Below are positions 30,821-42,480 of a stretch of DNA of 64,000 nucleotides, in pieces. The notes beneath the pieces were generated by a model. The model saw nothing but the letters and a program-made list of their open reading frames with translations, did no database searches and was not told where the DNA came from. The position numbers and the translations under genes are program-made. The DNA is taken from NCBI GenBank assembly GCA_023014365.1, contig JAEBUN010000021.1, positions 1 through 64,000 on the forward strand. The letters are read 5' to 3'. The stretch comes from Lepiota brunneoincarnata. Its lineage: Eukaryota; Basidiomycota; Agaricomycetes; Agaricales; Agaricaceae. Each line of letters opens with the position of its first letter. Within the stretch, counting starts at the first letter, position 1.

Positions 30821-33800
30821 GTGGCCATCACTGCCCTGATAGACTCAGGAGCCCAAGGGAATTTCATCTCCCACAAAGTCGTTGAACGACACAGTTATCA
30901 AACCAAACGGCTGGACCAACCAATTCCACTCAGTAACGTTGATGGAACTGATAATCAACATGGTAATATCCATGAATACATCAAAATCAGAACCATCATT
31001 GAAGGAAGAGATTGCACGCTAGAAGCATATGTCACAAACACTGGTGAGAAAGACCTCATCATCGGATTTCCCTGGTTGGAACAATACAATCCCAACATCA
31101 ACTGGAAGACCAAGACGTTTTCTTGGAAGCCGCAAATCGATCACCAGGACTTTTCCAAACTCCTCAGAACCCTACAATGACCTGTCAAACTCAACTCCAT
31201 CGCCATGGACATAATGGCTGGAAAGACCTCCCAACCTGAGGAAAACCTTGAAGAATATGTCAACCTATCAAACATCGACCTTGACACCTTCTTTTTGGAA
31301 AGAGAGATGAACCTGATGCTTCTAACCCCATTAGAAGTAAACGCTAAAGCAACACATGCCACAATGTTCTACAATGAGCAACACAATCCGACAAAATTGG
31401 CAAACCAAAAAGGAAAACAACCGGAATTAAACAAAGAACCACCCGAGATCCCTCGGAGATTCGCCCGATGGGCTAAAATATTCAACAAGAAAGCCTCCAA
31501 ACAATTCCCACCATCAAGAACGTTTGATCACGAAATTGAACTAAAACCGACATTCGAAGCAAAATTGATGAAACCTTACCAAGTGGCACCTGCTGAAGAA
31601 AAAGTGCTAAAAGAATTCATAGATGAAAACCTCCGAAAAGGGTACATCTGACCCTCAAAATCCCCTATGGCATCACCTTTTTTCTTTGTTGCCAAGAAAG
31701 GAGAAGACCTCCGACCCTGCCAAGACTATCGTTATCTAAACGATCATACTGTCAAAAATGCCTACCCAATCCCCATGATTTCCTCTATCATGGATAAACT
31801 CAAAGGAGCTAAGTATTTTACTAAGCTCGACATCTGCCTAGGATACAATAACGTCAGAATCAAAGATGGCGATCAATGGAAAGCAGCATTCAAGACTCCC
31901 ATGGGTCTTTTCGAACCAACTGTTATGTTTTTCGGACTCTGCAATAGTCCCGCGACGTTCCAACATATGATGGACACATTATTCTCCAAAATAATGGAGA
32001 AAGGAGGAATCATCATCTACATGGATGATATCCTAATCTACGGTAAAACCCAGGAAGAAACCGACCAACTTACGGAAAAAGTACTGCAAATCCTGCAGGA
32101 AAACGACCTCTACCTCAAAACAGAGAAATGCAAGTTCAACAAACAACGACTTGAATATCTCGGCATGATTATCATGCCAGATGAGATCAAAATGGATCCC
32201 GGAAAACTCAAGGGAATAGAAGACTGGCCAGTGCCAAAAACAGTCCGACACATTTGGAAATTCATCGGATTTTGTAACTTCTACCGGAAGTTCATCCGCA
32301 GCTACTCCCACCACACCAAACCCCTGAACCAACTCCTTTCCAAATCAAACAAATTCGAATGGAAAGAAGAACAACAGAAAGCGTTTGAAACGCTCAAAAA
32401 CAAATTCCTAAAAGAGCCGGTACTCCTCATGCCCGACTCCACAAAACCCTTTGAAATAGAAGCTGATGCTTCCAAATTCGCATCAGGAGCTGTCCTGTAC
32501 CAACACGACATCAATGGAATACAGAAACCTGTATCATTCTATTCAAAGACATTCGGACCAGCAGAACGCAACTACGACATCTATGACAGGGAACTCCTCG
32601 CTATTATCCGAGCCCTTGAAGAATGGCGCCACTACCTCCTTGGCAGCCCCCATACCGTCCGTATCAGAACAGATCATCAAAACCTAACATACTGGCACAA
32701 ACCCCAGAAAATCAACCGCAGACAAGCACGATGGGTCCAGACCCTCGCCAACTACAACTTCAAATTAGAACACATCCCAGGATCAAAGATCCCTGCACCA
32801 AACGCCCTATCAAGACATCCAGACCACATCCCTGATGAGGATAATGATAACAAAGACATCACTATACTTCCAAACAACCTCTTTGTCACCACCGCTGACA
32901 TAGAAGATCAAAACCTGACCACAGTACTCCCAGAACACCTCTTTATCGCCACCGTCAATATGGAACTCCAAGAGAGGATCACGGAATCACCCAAATACGA
33001 CGCTAGAACCACTGAAGCGGTCAAACTCCTAAAAGAAACCCATCCTAACGCCGCCGATAAAGACTTTGGAACAGTTCCGACCCCAAGTGGTCCACTCCTC
33101 ACGTTCCAAGAACATGTCATTATTCCAGAAGACCTCCAACTCAGATGCGATGTCATCACAAGATACCACGACCACCCTACATGTGGCCACCCTGGAGAAC
33201 AGGAAACATACCGCCTTGCCAAGAAAGAAGTATATTGGCCAGGAATGTCAACGTTCATAAAGAACTATGTCAAAGGCTATCCAGAGTGTCAGCAACACAA
33301 AATCATACGCAGACCGGATCACGCACCAACTCAACCGATCCCACCATCATCTTCCAAACACCCATTTGCACAGATCTCATGGGATCTTATCACCGGTCTA
33401 CCGCCTAGCACCGGCCACAATGCGATATTGTCTGTGGTGGACCACGGCCTTACGAAGGGGGTAATTTTCATCCCAACCTCAGATCGATCAAACGCCGACG
33501 ACATCGCCGACGACATCGGACGACTATTAATAGAAAAAGTCTTCACCAGATTCGGATTACCCGATAAGATCATATCAGATCGAGACCCCAGATTCGCTGC
33601 CAACTCCCTCCGACAACTAGCCAAACGTCTAAACATCCAACAGGCATTCTCAACTGCATACCATCCCCAGACAGATGGTTCCACCGAACGATACAACCAA
33701 GAAATCGAGACCTACCTCGCCATATACTGTACCAGAAATCCCCTTGACTGGTCAGAAACCCTCCCTATTGCTGAGTTCGCACACAACTCCAAAATACATG

Positions 33801-34504
33801 CCTCAAGACAGAAATCCCCATTCAAACTCATCATGGGATACAACCCTCCACCAATACCCACAGTAATGGAAACTTCGAACTTTCCATCAGTAGATGAACG
33901 CATCAGACTCCTTGATGATGCCAGAAAAGAAGCACACGCAGCACATCAACTCTCCGCCGACATTATGAAACAAAGAACCAGAAGAACTGTCAAACCCCTT
34001 GAAACACATCAAAAAGTATGGCTAGAAGCCAAGAACCTCAAACTCCCCTTCATCTCCAACAAAATATCCCCAAAACAACTAGGACCCTTCCCTATTTCAG
34101 AAGTCTTATCACCACTCATGTACAAATTAAAACTTCCGATCAAATGGAAGATACATCTGGTATTCCACCAAAACCTCTTAACCCCATACAACAAAACAGA
34201 AGCATACGGACCTCATCCGACGCCACCACCACCAGACATCATCAACGAAGAAGAAGAATACGAAATAGAAGCTATCCTCAATCACCGCCGATACCGAGGA
34301 AAACTCCAACACTACGTACATTGGAAAGGATACTCCCACATGGAGAACCAATGGATATCTGAAGAAGAACTCCGCAATAACGCCGATGAATACTTAGAAG
34401 AGTATAAAGAGATACATCAACTTAACAGCAACGACCAGGAACTACCCAGAACCTACCAGAAACAACTTTGCTCTACCAACAAACGTACTCAACAATGTCC
34501 ATGA
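30821..34504 (+). pseudogene. pol: Pol of element B with chromodomain, two in-frame TGA
   Basis: Protease (ALIDSGAQGNFISHKV, then LIIGFPWLEQYNPN) is followed in the same frame by TGA at 31178-31180, shared with element A. Then come RT ([14 protein letters not shown]), RNase H (FEIEADASKFASGAVLYQ), integrase finger and core (SWDLITGLPPSTGHN, ISDRDPRFAANS, HPQTDGSTERYNQEIE) and a C-terminal chromodomain (EYEIEAILNHRRYRG, then HYVHWKGYSHMENQW). A second TGA at 31649-31651, after ENLRKGYI, replaces a Cys codon and is specific to this copy. The protease frame is -1 relative to gag and opens about 110 bases after the gag stop without an ATG, so its expression mode is unclear. Confidence 0.88.
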
Positions 34505-35520
34505 ACAACCTCGACCTCATCCGTCCCCAGTCCACTCCCCCCTTCTCCTCTTCCTCCACCACCTCTTCTGTCATCATCATTGATGATCCCAATGTCGAAA
34601 GAAACTCCCCGACTCCAATCCCAAAGCCATGCCCATTCACACCCTCCAACGCCTTCATCAACGCCAGAGATGAAACCCCCAACCCCAACGCTACACCTGA
34701 ACCAGAACCAGTAGCCACCCTACCCATCCACTTCCACATGGCTGGAGTAAAAAGTATCGAACCAATCATAACAAGCATAGAAGACTTATGCACCATCGCT
34801 TCCACCCAATTCCTCACCGACAAGGTCAACAAAGCCCCCATCAGTGATTACGACCGAGAAGTATGGTCGAACTACATCCATCATGTCAAACAAACAAAAC
34901 TCCTCCATGACGCGTTCCATGCCCAATGAAAGTGGACCGAAAATTACAAGGCATTCCTCCTCACCTGCCAAGGACTCATGTCCCAAATGCCAAGAAAGAA
35001 ACAAACCAACATGGTACCTCCCACCAACAAAAACACCCCAACTCCCACATCAGGAAGAAAGAATCCTGTCGGAACCAACAACCCCTTCCGTAAAAACACC
35101 GCCAAACCAATCCCATTACGGAACTCACCTGCTCCCATTCAACAAATCCCAAACGCTAAACCCAATGATAGATCCTGATGCATCCAATGCAAACAAGTCG
35201 GACACTGGGCTATAGACTGCCCCCAATTTGCTTGCCTCGGTTGCAAACAATACGCCCCAGGCCATTACTCAAACGACTGCATCAAATACAGATGCCCACA
35301 CTGCAGAGTATTCCAACCTCGCCATAAACGAACAGAATGCCCCTCAAAAGGAACAAGGCATACACCTTATAACAGACCTATGGCAACTCAACCTCAGAAC
35401 ACCCCATCCCTCCATTACCAATACTCGGGATTCAAATACCCTGAGGAAGACGACTTCGACGATGGATACAATAATATCGCCATGTCTAACATGTGCGGAG
35501 AACCAGTAGGAGACTTCTAG
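34495..35520 (+). pseudogene. Third ORF of element B, zinc-knuckle protein with two stops
   Basis: Its ATG at 34495 overlaps the end of pol, and the second ATG overlaps the pol TGA (ATGA). It is the counterpart of the intact ORF at 9978-11102. It shares the Pro-rich N terminus, the block YDREVWSNYIHHVKQTK and the knuckles CIQCKQVGHWAIDC, CLGCKQYAPGHYSNDC and CPHCRVFQPRHKRTEC. In-frame TGA codons after FHAQ and just before CIQC break it. The protein similarity to the copy in element A supports a real gene. Confidence 0.7.
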
Positions 35521-35593
35521 AACTCCACTCAAATACAACAGGAAGAAAAGATGTAAACGGTTATAATGGAATATAACCTTAGAAACAGGGTAA

Positions 35594-36011
35594 TGTTATC
35601 AGAAGTCCCCTTAAAGTCCCCTTATCAGAAGCCTCACCGGAAGGAACTCTTATCAGAAGCATCCAAGTATATAAATAGACAGAAGACCTGTCATCCTAAA
35701 ACAATCAGAAGTACCATCAGAACAATCTATACTTAGATAGATAAGAATATGACTCACTTACCTGGGTCCAGATATATATAGTAGGAGCATAGCCACACAT
35801 AGTAGTATATAAGGATACTGTACCATACCCTTGTATCCTTATCTTAGTGTTATACAGTTCTTGCCTCCTATACCTCTTTGCCCTTAAAACTGGCTGGACT
35901 ATAGTGCTTCGTCGTCTCCAAGTCATGCCTAGTAGGACAGGACCAAGTCTGTATAGACATCCTGCCACAAACGCTGTGCTACTCAAGAGCGAACCCCTAA
36001 CCCAGGTAACA
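35594..36011 (+). repeat. 3' LTR of element B (418 bp)
   Basis: It differs from the 5' LTR by seven transitions, all clustered in the last 120 bases. Confidence 0.92.
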
Positions 36012-37223
36012 ATGACAGTGATGAAGGAGAGTCAGATGATCAAGGTGTTGGTGCTGAAGCAGGTCCAGAAGCCCCAACAGCATCCTTCCTCTTTGTTGAC
36101 CCCTTGGTTGATTTGAAATCCCGGGCTCTCATGGATATGCTCTCCAAGAAGCCGATGAACTTGCAGGAGTCCTCACGCACAGCTTCAGAACCAGCTCCTG
36201 ATGAGCCCAAAACTTGAACAAAATGTGATATCCAGTGGGGTTGGTAGAAAATCTTTTAAAAACTTTGAAACAATTATAAACCATGGTTTTCAAACATTTC
36301 TTACATGTTTTTAATGTAATAAATTCAAGGTTTGTAAACATGGTAAACAATTGGGTTCAGCTTTGGCGATGTTTGTAAACATGGTAAGAAATTTGCTGGG
36401 AATTTCTGACAGAACCCTACAGCTGTCCCACACCAATCCTTACCTCACTACCGACAGGAAATCACCCTCACCAGGACCACACCTGGAGTTCTTCCATCAT
36501 GTCTAGCCCTGGTCCTCCTGAGACTGTCTACCGTCTCATGCTCAGCTGGTCTTTTCAAACCACATTCAGCAGTATACCCAGATCCATTCCATTTCTGGTC
36601 CATTTGTGCCACAACACCCATCCCCCCTCTCAGCCACTTTCTTCTTGTGCCCCAATGTCCCTTCACTACCATTCCTCCCCCACACATCACCGCCTCCAAG
36701 TCGCATCCTTTTGGATAACCCTGCCCTGGTTTCCCTCAATGACCCTCCTGCCACCTCACCAGAGAATTTTTGCAGGCATTCTTGCCTCCACTCCCATAAC
36801 CTCTCCCTGGTTTCCTCCCAACATCCAGCATCTCGGAAGATGGCTCACAGCAGCTCAAGTTGAGGGATGATATTGAGGCCCCAGTCAGCACCATACCCAG
36901 TGCTGGCTCCAGTGTCCAGTTTCCTCATTTGGAACCACTCGTGAATGGTCATGCCCCTCCGACGCCCCTAGGTGTTGGCTTCACATTCGGTGGCAAGCCT
37001 TCATCGATATCTATCCCTACCCCTCCAACAATGACGGGTTCTCATGGGACAGCGTCCGCTTCGATGACAAAATCGCATCGGGGTCATCACCACAAACACT
37101 CCATGTCCCACAGTTTCTTCTCCTTCCTTGAACCAGGCACAAATGGCCTAGCCCCCTCTTTTGCATCCCACTCGCACGTGGAGGAGCTTCATACTCAACC
37201 CACACCAACTTCAGTTTCCCCGT

Positions 37224-38472
37224 TGAAAAGGTAGAAACTTTCGTAGGTTTTAATATAGATAGTGGGCTTGTTTTCACTAAGCTTAGCCGCAATTCGATAA
37301 GCTTAAGCTAATACAAGTGGAATGAGATAGATAATGAACAGTTTTGTCTTTTAGGGTGTTCTGGGGGTGCATTCTGACAGTGAAATTCAAGAGAGTAGTG
37401 TTTTTAGAGGTTAACGAACAGCCGTTGAAGTTATCTTAGCCATATGGTGCAACAATGAAAGGACAATCCCTGTCAATTCAAAGCGCGGGGTCTCTGGTCT
37501 CTGGTCTCTGGTCTCTGAACTCTGGTCTCTGTCTCTGTCTCTGGGTTGGTCAACGACCGAAGAAATCACACTTAACGACACACACTAAATAGCCCTCTGA
37601 AACTGTTCTTGATCACGGCTTGCAGACTTGCATGTGGAAGCGGGGGTGAGACCTCTTGCTTCTCCATGAATAAGTGCAACCGTATTTATATTGTTTAGAT
37701 ACATACGAGAGATAGTAAATATGAAATAGAAAACAATAAGCTTAATTGTTACAGGCACTGTAGAACATTTTGGAAGGTTCAGCAGCATTTCTACCTCACC
37801 CTGGGTTATGGGTTTTTCTCTAATTAACGAATGGCAATCCAGCCAGACGTGTTCCATGCTTGTCTGCATTATTCTGCATCCACGCGAGCGCGTTAAGTTT
37901 CTGGATCAATTATGATCAGAATGTATAGCGGATGGACAATCCCTTGATCCGTTGTAATTAATCTCAGTTAAGCAGTATGCCGAAGTGCCGGAACCCACAA
38001 AGCACTCATTAATTAGGAGTCTTTGATATTTCTAGGGTTTTGGGCATTGGGTATTGCCTCCCAAATGTTGGACATTCCGTTCCGTGATCTGGTCATCATT
38101 ATTGAACTTGCTATAGATGTAATACACCTGCGACAGCCGCTAGGTACATTCTTTTATGTTCAAACGCATTTGGGTTCATCAGAAAACTGCTCATAAGGTC
38201 CCTTGATGCAACCAGGGTATACTCAATAGGCTATGTAGAGTCCTGAATCCCTCCGGAGAGTGTTCTGATAGCTTGGTTCACTAAGCTTAGTGATAATGAA
38301 CTGGTTTGAACATGTCCGAGGCTTGAGTATCCTCAATTCGGTCGAACTGGCTACTACGGGATATAGTACCAATCCTCTATAGAGTTCTTTAATGATATAG
38401 CCAATGATTCTATGTAGAGAATCATTCTGGAGTATGGAATTCATGTATAGGCGTGAAATCGGCATATCACCA
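37224..38472. mobile_element. Unclassified 1.25 kb insertion in transporter pseudogene
   Basis: It is defined by comparison with the uninterrupted copy (CCCCGT|GGACATC near 50980). I see no clear terminal inverted repeats or clean target duplication. It is AT-rich, with no convincing ORF. A run of TCTCTGG-type repeats occurs at about 37488-37545, and AAGCTTA-containing motifs lie near both ends (37277, 38283). It may be a decayed non-autonomous element. Confidence 0.5.
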
Positions 38473-39525
38473 TGGACATCTATTCCCGCGCTTCCAGCTA
38501 GCCCCCCAATCTCGCAATCATCGCATGAACACAAAGATGAAGGTGTGGAAGGGGTGCCACCTGGGCCCGCTGCTGCTGCTTTGGTACAGTTCCTCGTCAG
38601 TAAGTGGTTATGGGTATGTGGGCAGAGGATTGGGTCATTGAGCTGCACTGGTATTGGATATTGGGTTGTTTTTGATGTGTTTGGTGTCAGGGTGGGCAGG
38701 GTTCTACCTGGGTGGTTGAACATGAGGAAGAATGGGTTGATGAATGCTAGGGGGATGGAACGCGGGGTGCTGAGGCAGCCATATGGGTACATCTCCTTGT
38801 TCTCTTCAGCTGTGACTTTCTGATGAGATAGGTTTATAGAAACAAACAAGTTCTTACTGTGTTCATGTACAGCCAAGCCATTTATTCAATGTTTGCATCT
38901 GTATACGTGTACAAGGAGACAATTGAACATGTTCTCCTTACCACTGGAGAGGGGCACCACCATCATCCTGGTGAAGACAACAGTTGGATTGGGTAAGTGC
39001 ACATTTATACATGACATTGACTTCAACTCAGTTATCTAGCATCAAATTTTCCCCACTAATGACGCTCCTGACCTTCTTTTCGATCACCACCACTCTTTTA
39101 TACAACAATCACATGAAACTGATTGATGGTAAGTCACTGCTATTATTCATCCTCGCAAATGGTTTGCTGACTATGGAGTATAGTCACAGGCAATCGTATA
39201 CCCACACTCAGTGCACTTATCCACTCTCTTTCCCAGTCGTCAAAAGCTCATAGTTACAATACCCCACCACCCAAACATCCTCTTGTGATTCTTCTTTCAA
39301 ATCCGTATATTGCCAGTCCTCTCATTTTCTGTGTTGCAATGTTCATTATTGCTGTGTTCCTTCCGCCGTGAGCCTACCTCCTCAATCTCCAGATATCCAT
39401 ACTGATGCAAAGTCGCAAATCAGCACTCAACATTGCCCCACCGATCCCATTCTCACATCAATCATTGCAATAGTAACATTCAAGGTGTCATACCAGGTGT
39501 GCTTTGTGCTTGGCATGGTCCTACT

Positions 39526-40288
39526 CACTGCTGGTGTACGACTATATTTGCGCATGGGATATCCTTTGTTTATATGCTAAAATATCAGATGGGATATTGT
39601 TGCTGTAGATTTAATAAATATCCATTTGTTATCCTACCTTGAGATTTCTGTGAGATATTTTTTATTTTCCCTCAATATCACAAAAGGGAGTATTTAGAAT
39701 ATTAGGAAGTATATATCACAATTAGATAGATGTTATAGGCCACTGTTATGTTGGTGTAAACTAAAAACAATATTATTGGCAGAGATATGACACTGACAAT
39801 AAGCAAAATATGTTATGTAGAGATACATATGACATAACTTGGATATTGTCAATGACAATATTAAATTACATACTTAGAATATTGCAGTGTTTGATACTCA
39901 TTATGTGCACTATGGATGATGGATATTAAATGCCACTATACTCTGGATATGGATTATGATATCATTGTTGACAATAGCCCAGTTATGTAAGGCATATCTC
40001 AAAATGATATATTTTGCTTATTGTCGGCATCATATCTCCACATGCAATATTTATTTAGTTCACACTCACATAACAGTAACATATGATATTCAATTACAAC
40101 ATATAATTCCTGATATTCTAACTATTCTGTTTGCAATATTGAGCCAAAATGAAAAATATCTAACAAATATCTTGAAGTAGGATAACAAATGGATATTTAT
40201 TATATCTACAGCTATGATATCCCATCTGATATTTTAGCATATAATTAAGGGATATCTCATGCTCAAATATAATCGTGTGCCAGCAGTG
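39526..40288. mobile_element. Foldback (inverted-repeat) MITE-like element, 763 bp
   Basis: The left end CACTGCTGG and its inverse CCAGCAGTG at the right end are flanked by the duplication TACT (39522-39525, 40289-40292). The uninterrupted copy shows a single TACT. Roughly 300 bp at each end are imperfect inverted copies of one another, for example AATATCAGATGGGATAT and GACAATAAGCAAAATAT on opposite strands. No transposase is present. CACTG ends recall CACTA-type elements, but a 4-bp duplication is not typical, so the superfamily is open. Confidence 0.88.
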
Positions 40289-40739
40289 TACTTCAAACCG
40301 CCCCTCGGCGTGGCCTCTCAAGTGGCAAAATGGAGGCATTCCTACGCGTCGTGCGCGAGGTATGCGGAATGAGCACCTGCTCTGCTGCTCGCTTTCTCTC
40401 TCTTTTTTTTTTTTTTTCGCTGACCCCGTCTTGTTCTTTTCACAGATTGAGCGTCACCCAAACATCCTCCACCTCCCCGCACCGCATATCTGGCAATTCA
40501 CGCCTGCCCAAGTGAGTATAGGCAAAGATGAGACAAGCGACACACTTATTATCACACTCCGACTCCGTGTGAGGGAGGATTTGGGAGATGACGAGGTGTT
40601 GAGTTTGACCAAGTGGACTTGGGAGCGATGTGTGCGTACGTTGGGTTCTGGCAGCGGGGGCGGTGGAAAGTTGGGTTATGATGCGGGAATGGGGAGGGGA
40701 GGAGGAGTCGAGGTGACTGTTGGAGTTGTGAGAGGCTGA

Positions 40740-41433
40740 GTTCTGGTCCCCCCTTTGTAGAAGTGTTTTTTTGTGATGCATTCGTTCATCTTGGTTGGGA
40801 AGATAAGACCAAGGTTTGGTACCGTTGTTTAGTTGTCTGGTCTACATATGTTTTGTTCTGCTTCGAGCGTGCTCCCTAATATCCCGAAGAGCGGAAGGTG
40901 ATGGTATGGCCAAAAATACTGATAGAAGTGTACGTTTGCTACTCAGGCTTCAACTCAGTGGTGAGCATGAACTTGGGACAGTCCGAGACGATGAGGGGAA
41001 ATGGGTCTAAGCATGTTCCCTAACACAGGGCCGTCGAAACGAAGCGAAACGAACATGATGGAAGAGAAGGAGAAGTGGAACTTCGGAGTAAATGAGTTAA
41101 AATCGTGAATTAGCTGCCACTCATGTGTATACTGTGAAGACCACGATGCACCGGAAATGTTATATGGATAGAGGGTATGATAGGGTGGGGCATATATGTA
41201 CTACCCTAAGTATACGGTTTCATGAGCTTGTACCGTTTCAGCGAAATGTGTTGGGGGAAATCTAAGAGACAGGAGAGGAGTGCCGAGTCAGGAGGCCGGT
41301 GACAGATAATCCGGGATCCAAGGCCATTTCCCTGCATGGGGGTTTATCCGACCGGGTGAGTTTCGAACCATCCAAGTGCATAAGGGGCGTTAGGGATTGT
41401 TGGAAAGTTAAGGGGATATTCGGTGCGAGGCTG
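40740..41433. other. 3' flank of transporter, no gene recognised
   Basis: It aligns with 52478-53165 and in part with 55140-55480. It probably holds the transporter 3' UTR and downstream spacer. No open frame is conserved between the copies. Confidence 0.5.
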
Positions 41434-41611
41434 GAAATTCCAGCATCTCGGAAGATGGCTCACAGGAGCCCGAATTGGAGGATGATATCGATCGGGCCCC
41501 GGTCAGCACCATATCCAGTGCCGGGTCCAGTGTCCAGTTTCCTGCACGGAACCACTCGTGAATAGTCATGCCCTTCTGACACCCCCAGGTGTGGGCTTCA
41601 CATTCGGCGGC
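41434..41611 (+). pseudogene. Zinc transporter exon 1 fragment
   Basis: About 170 bp starting CCAGCATCTCGGAAGATGG match 50580-50760 of the intact exon 1. It has small indels and a stop after the segment corresponding to VQFP. It lies at the junction between the two duplicated units, so it may mark the recombination site. Confidence 0.75.
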
Positions 41612-42480
41612 AATTATGAGCATGGCGAAAGAACGCAAAAGATATATGGGTGGCCATGCTCCCCCGACTTGAGATCCCAGTTGGTTGAGGCAGGGAATAT
41701 GTGGTAAAAGTCGGTGCGAACGGGGAAAGAACTGGGGATGTAGTGGGCCTGTTGCTCTACAGTCGTCATCTTGGAGAAGGTGCATCTATCAATACTACCT
41801 GTCACCATGCAGCGATAACCATCACACAGTAGGGCCTTCACGGATGGTAAGTGCTGAACGTCTTATGTAGGCGGGCAACTCGCTGTTTTTTTCTTTTGCT
41901 GCTGTATGGTCCTTTGGGGCAGGTTCAATCGCAACACTCGACGAACTGCTATGTGTTTCGAGAGAGGGTCAGCTTGAATGCTACGATGATGGAGATGCGC
42001 ATCGTTTATATTGCCAAACTAAAAGCAAATGAAGGAGGGAGCATGTCGAGAACGGAAAATAACTTGCAAAGCCAAAACAAGTTCTCAATATAAAACTGTG
42101 CTAACATATCTGTTTGCTCGGCTCTAGCTTAGGAGCAAAAGACCTCGTTGGCAACAACGCTTTGAACATGATGGTGAGGAGCTTCCAGGATCAGGTAGCC
42201 TGGACAACACATATAGACAAGGCGTCTCTCACTATTCTTTGCTTCATTCTTGGAGAGAACCCACTGCTGGTACGCCTGGTAGCACTGCGTATTGTGGACT
42301 TAATCGAGGGGGTTTCAAGGGAGAGGCCGCTGGTGAGAATAAAGTTGGTATGGCGGCGCCGGCCCCCCCTACCATCATGACTGCGAGGGAACCCGGTATC
42401 ATAAAAAACCCCTCACATTCTATGCTGACCACAGCCGAAGGTGGAATCAAGACAGAAATTGTAACACTAGTGCGTCACAA
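41612..42480 (-). pseudogene. HNH gene fragments (exons 1 and 2)
   Basis: On the minus strand 41840-41640 reads ALLCDGYRCMVTGSIDRCTF and QQAHYIPSSF. The AHYIP form of the second motif is closer to the family consensus than in the complete copies. Exon 1-like sequence follows at about 42070-42350. Frames are broken and the C terminus is missing. Confidence 0.65.

Larger units (their letters stand above)
28053..36011 (+). mobile_element. Ty3/chromovirus LTR retrotransposon B, degenerate
   Basis: This 7959-bp element has 418-bp LTRs at 28053-28470 and 35594-36011 and the duplication ATGAC (28048-28052, 36012-36016). It split the last transposase exon of H1 between GGT CAT GAC and AGT GAT GAA. 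It belongs to the same family as element A. The order is membrane leader ORF, gag, pol with chromodomain, third ORF. Nonsense codons in gag, pol and the third ORF make it inactive. Confidence 0.93.
7901..36217 (+). pseudogene. hAT transposase of H1, interrupted and with stop codons
   Basis: The exons are 7901-8287, 25339-25428, 25481-26320, 26374-26553, 26603-26827, 26888-27673, 27725-27886, and 27942-28052 continued at 36017-36217. All junctions are phase 0 and the total is 994 codons. A zinc-finger-like stretch (Cys and His residues around 25615-25700) precedes the RNase H-like core (TLTFDGDTIHK, then WAAICSDNTNVTK, then DCVHHIQNTIKDI). The C-terminal dimerisation region has FSILVNSMPDE and FTWFNSPLCGRQ. 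Defects are TGA at 26792-26794 (likely from CGA), TAA at 27221-27223, element A in intron 1 and element B in the last exon. It once catalysed cut-and-paste transposition of H1 and is now dead. Confidence 0.85.
7657..36419 (+). mobile_element. hAT DNA transposon H1, about 3.8 kb before nested insertions
   Basis: The ends are inverted repeats beginning TAGGGTTCTGTCA at 7657 and, on the other strand, at 36419. Flanking them are perfect 8-bp direct repeats CAGCTGTC at 7649-7656 and 36420-36427, the hallmark of hAT insertion. Outside these repeats, the left flank matches exon 1 of the zinc transporter (compare 50020-50060) and the right flank continues it. Removing elements A and B leaves about 3.8 kb that encodes an eight-exon transposase. 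Subterminal repeats of the type GTTTGTAAACATGG occur at both ends and may be transposase-binding sites (inference). Confidence 0.9.
36428..40739 (+). pseudogene. CDF-type zinc transporter, unit 1 copy, disrupted
   Basis: This is the counterpart of 50080-52477. Exon 1 is shortened and frameshifted between 36480 and 36850. It then reads in frame through DDIEAPVSTIPSAGSSVQF and HRGHHHKHSMSHSFFSFLE to 37223. A 1.25 kb insertion (37224-38472) cuts exon 1 and a foldback element (39526-40288) cuts exon 5. Other exons and introns still align with the intact copy. No functional transporter can be made. Confidence 0.9.
1345..41433. repeat. Tandem segmental duplication, unit 1 (inflated by transposons)
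   Basis: The gene order F-box/LRR (-), F-box-like (+), HNH (-), zinc transporter (+) is repeated in the same orientation at 42496-53165. Similarity runs through introns and intergenic DNA, so this is a DNA-level duplication, not retroposition. Similarity starts near 1345 inside the last F-box/LRR exon and ends at 41433 in the flank downstream of the transporter. Transposons account for most of the length difference. Confidence 0.8.

Noticed and set aside
37488..37545. TCTCTGG repeat run as a CRISPR or regulatory array
   Set aside because: It is an imperfect simple repeat without spacers.
39526..40288. Solo LTR
   Set aside because: The ends are inverted CACTGCTGG repeats, not TG...CA, and the duplication is TACT.
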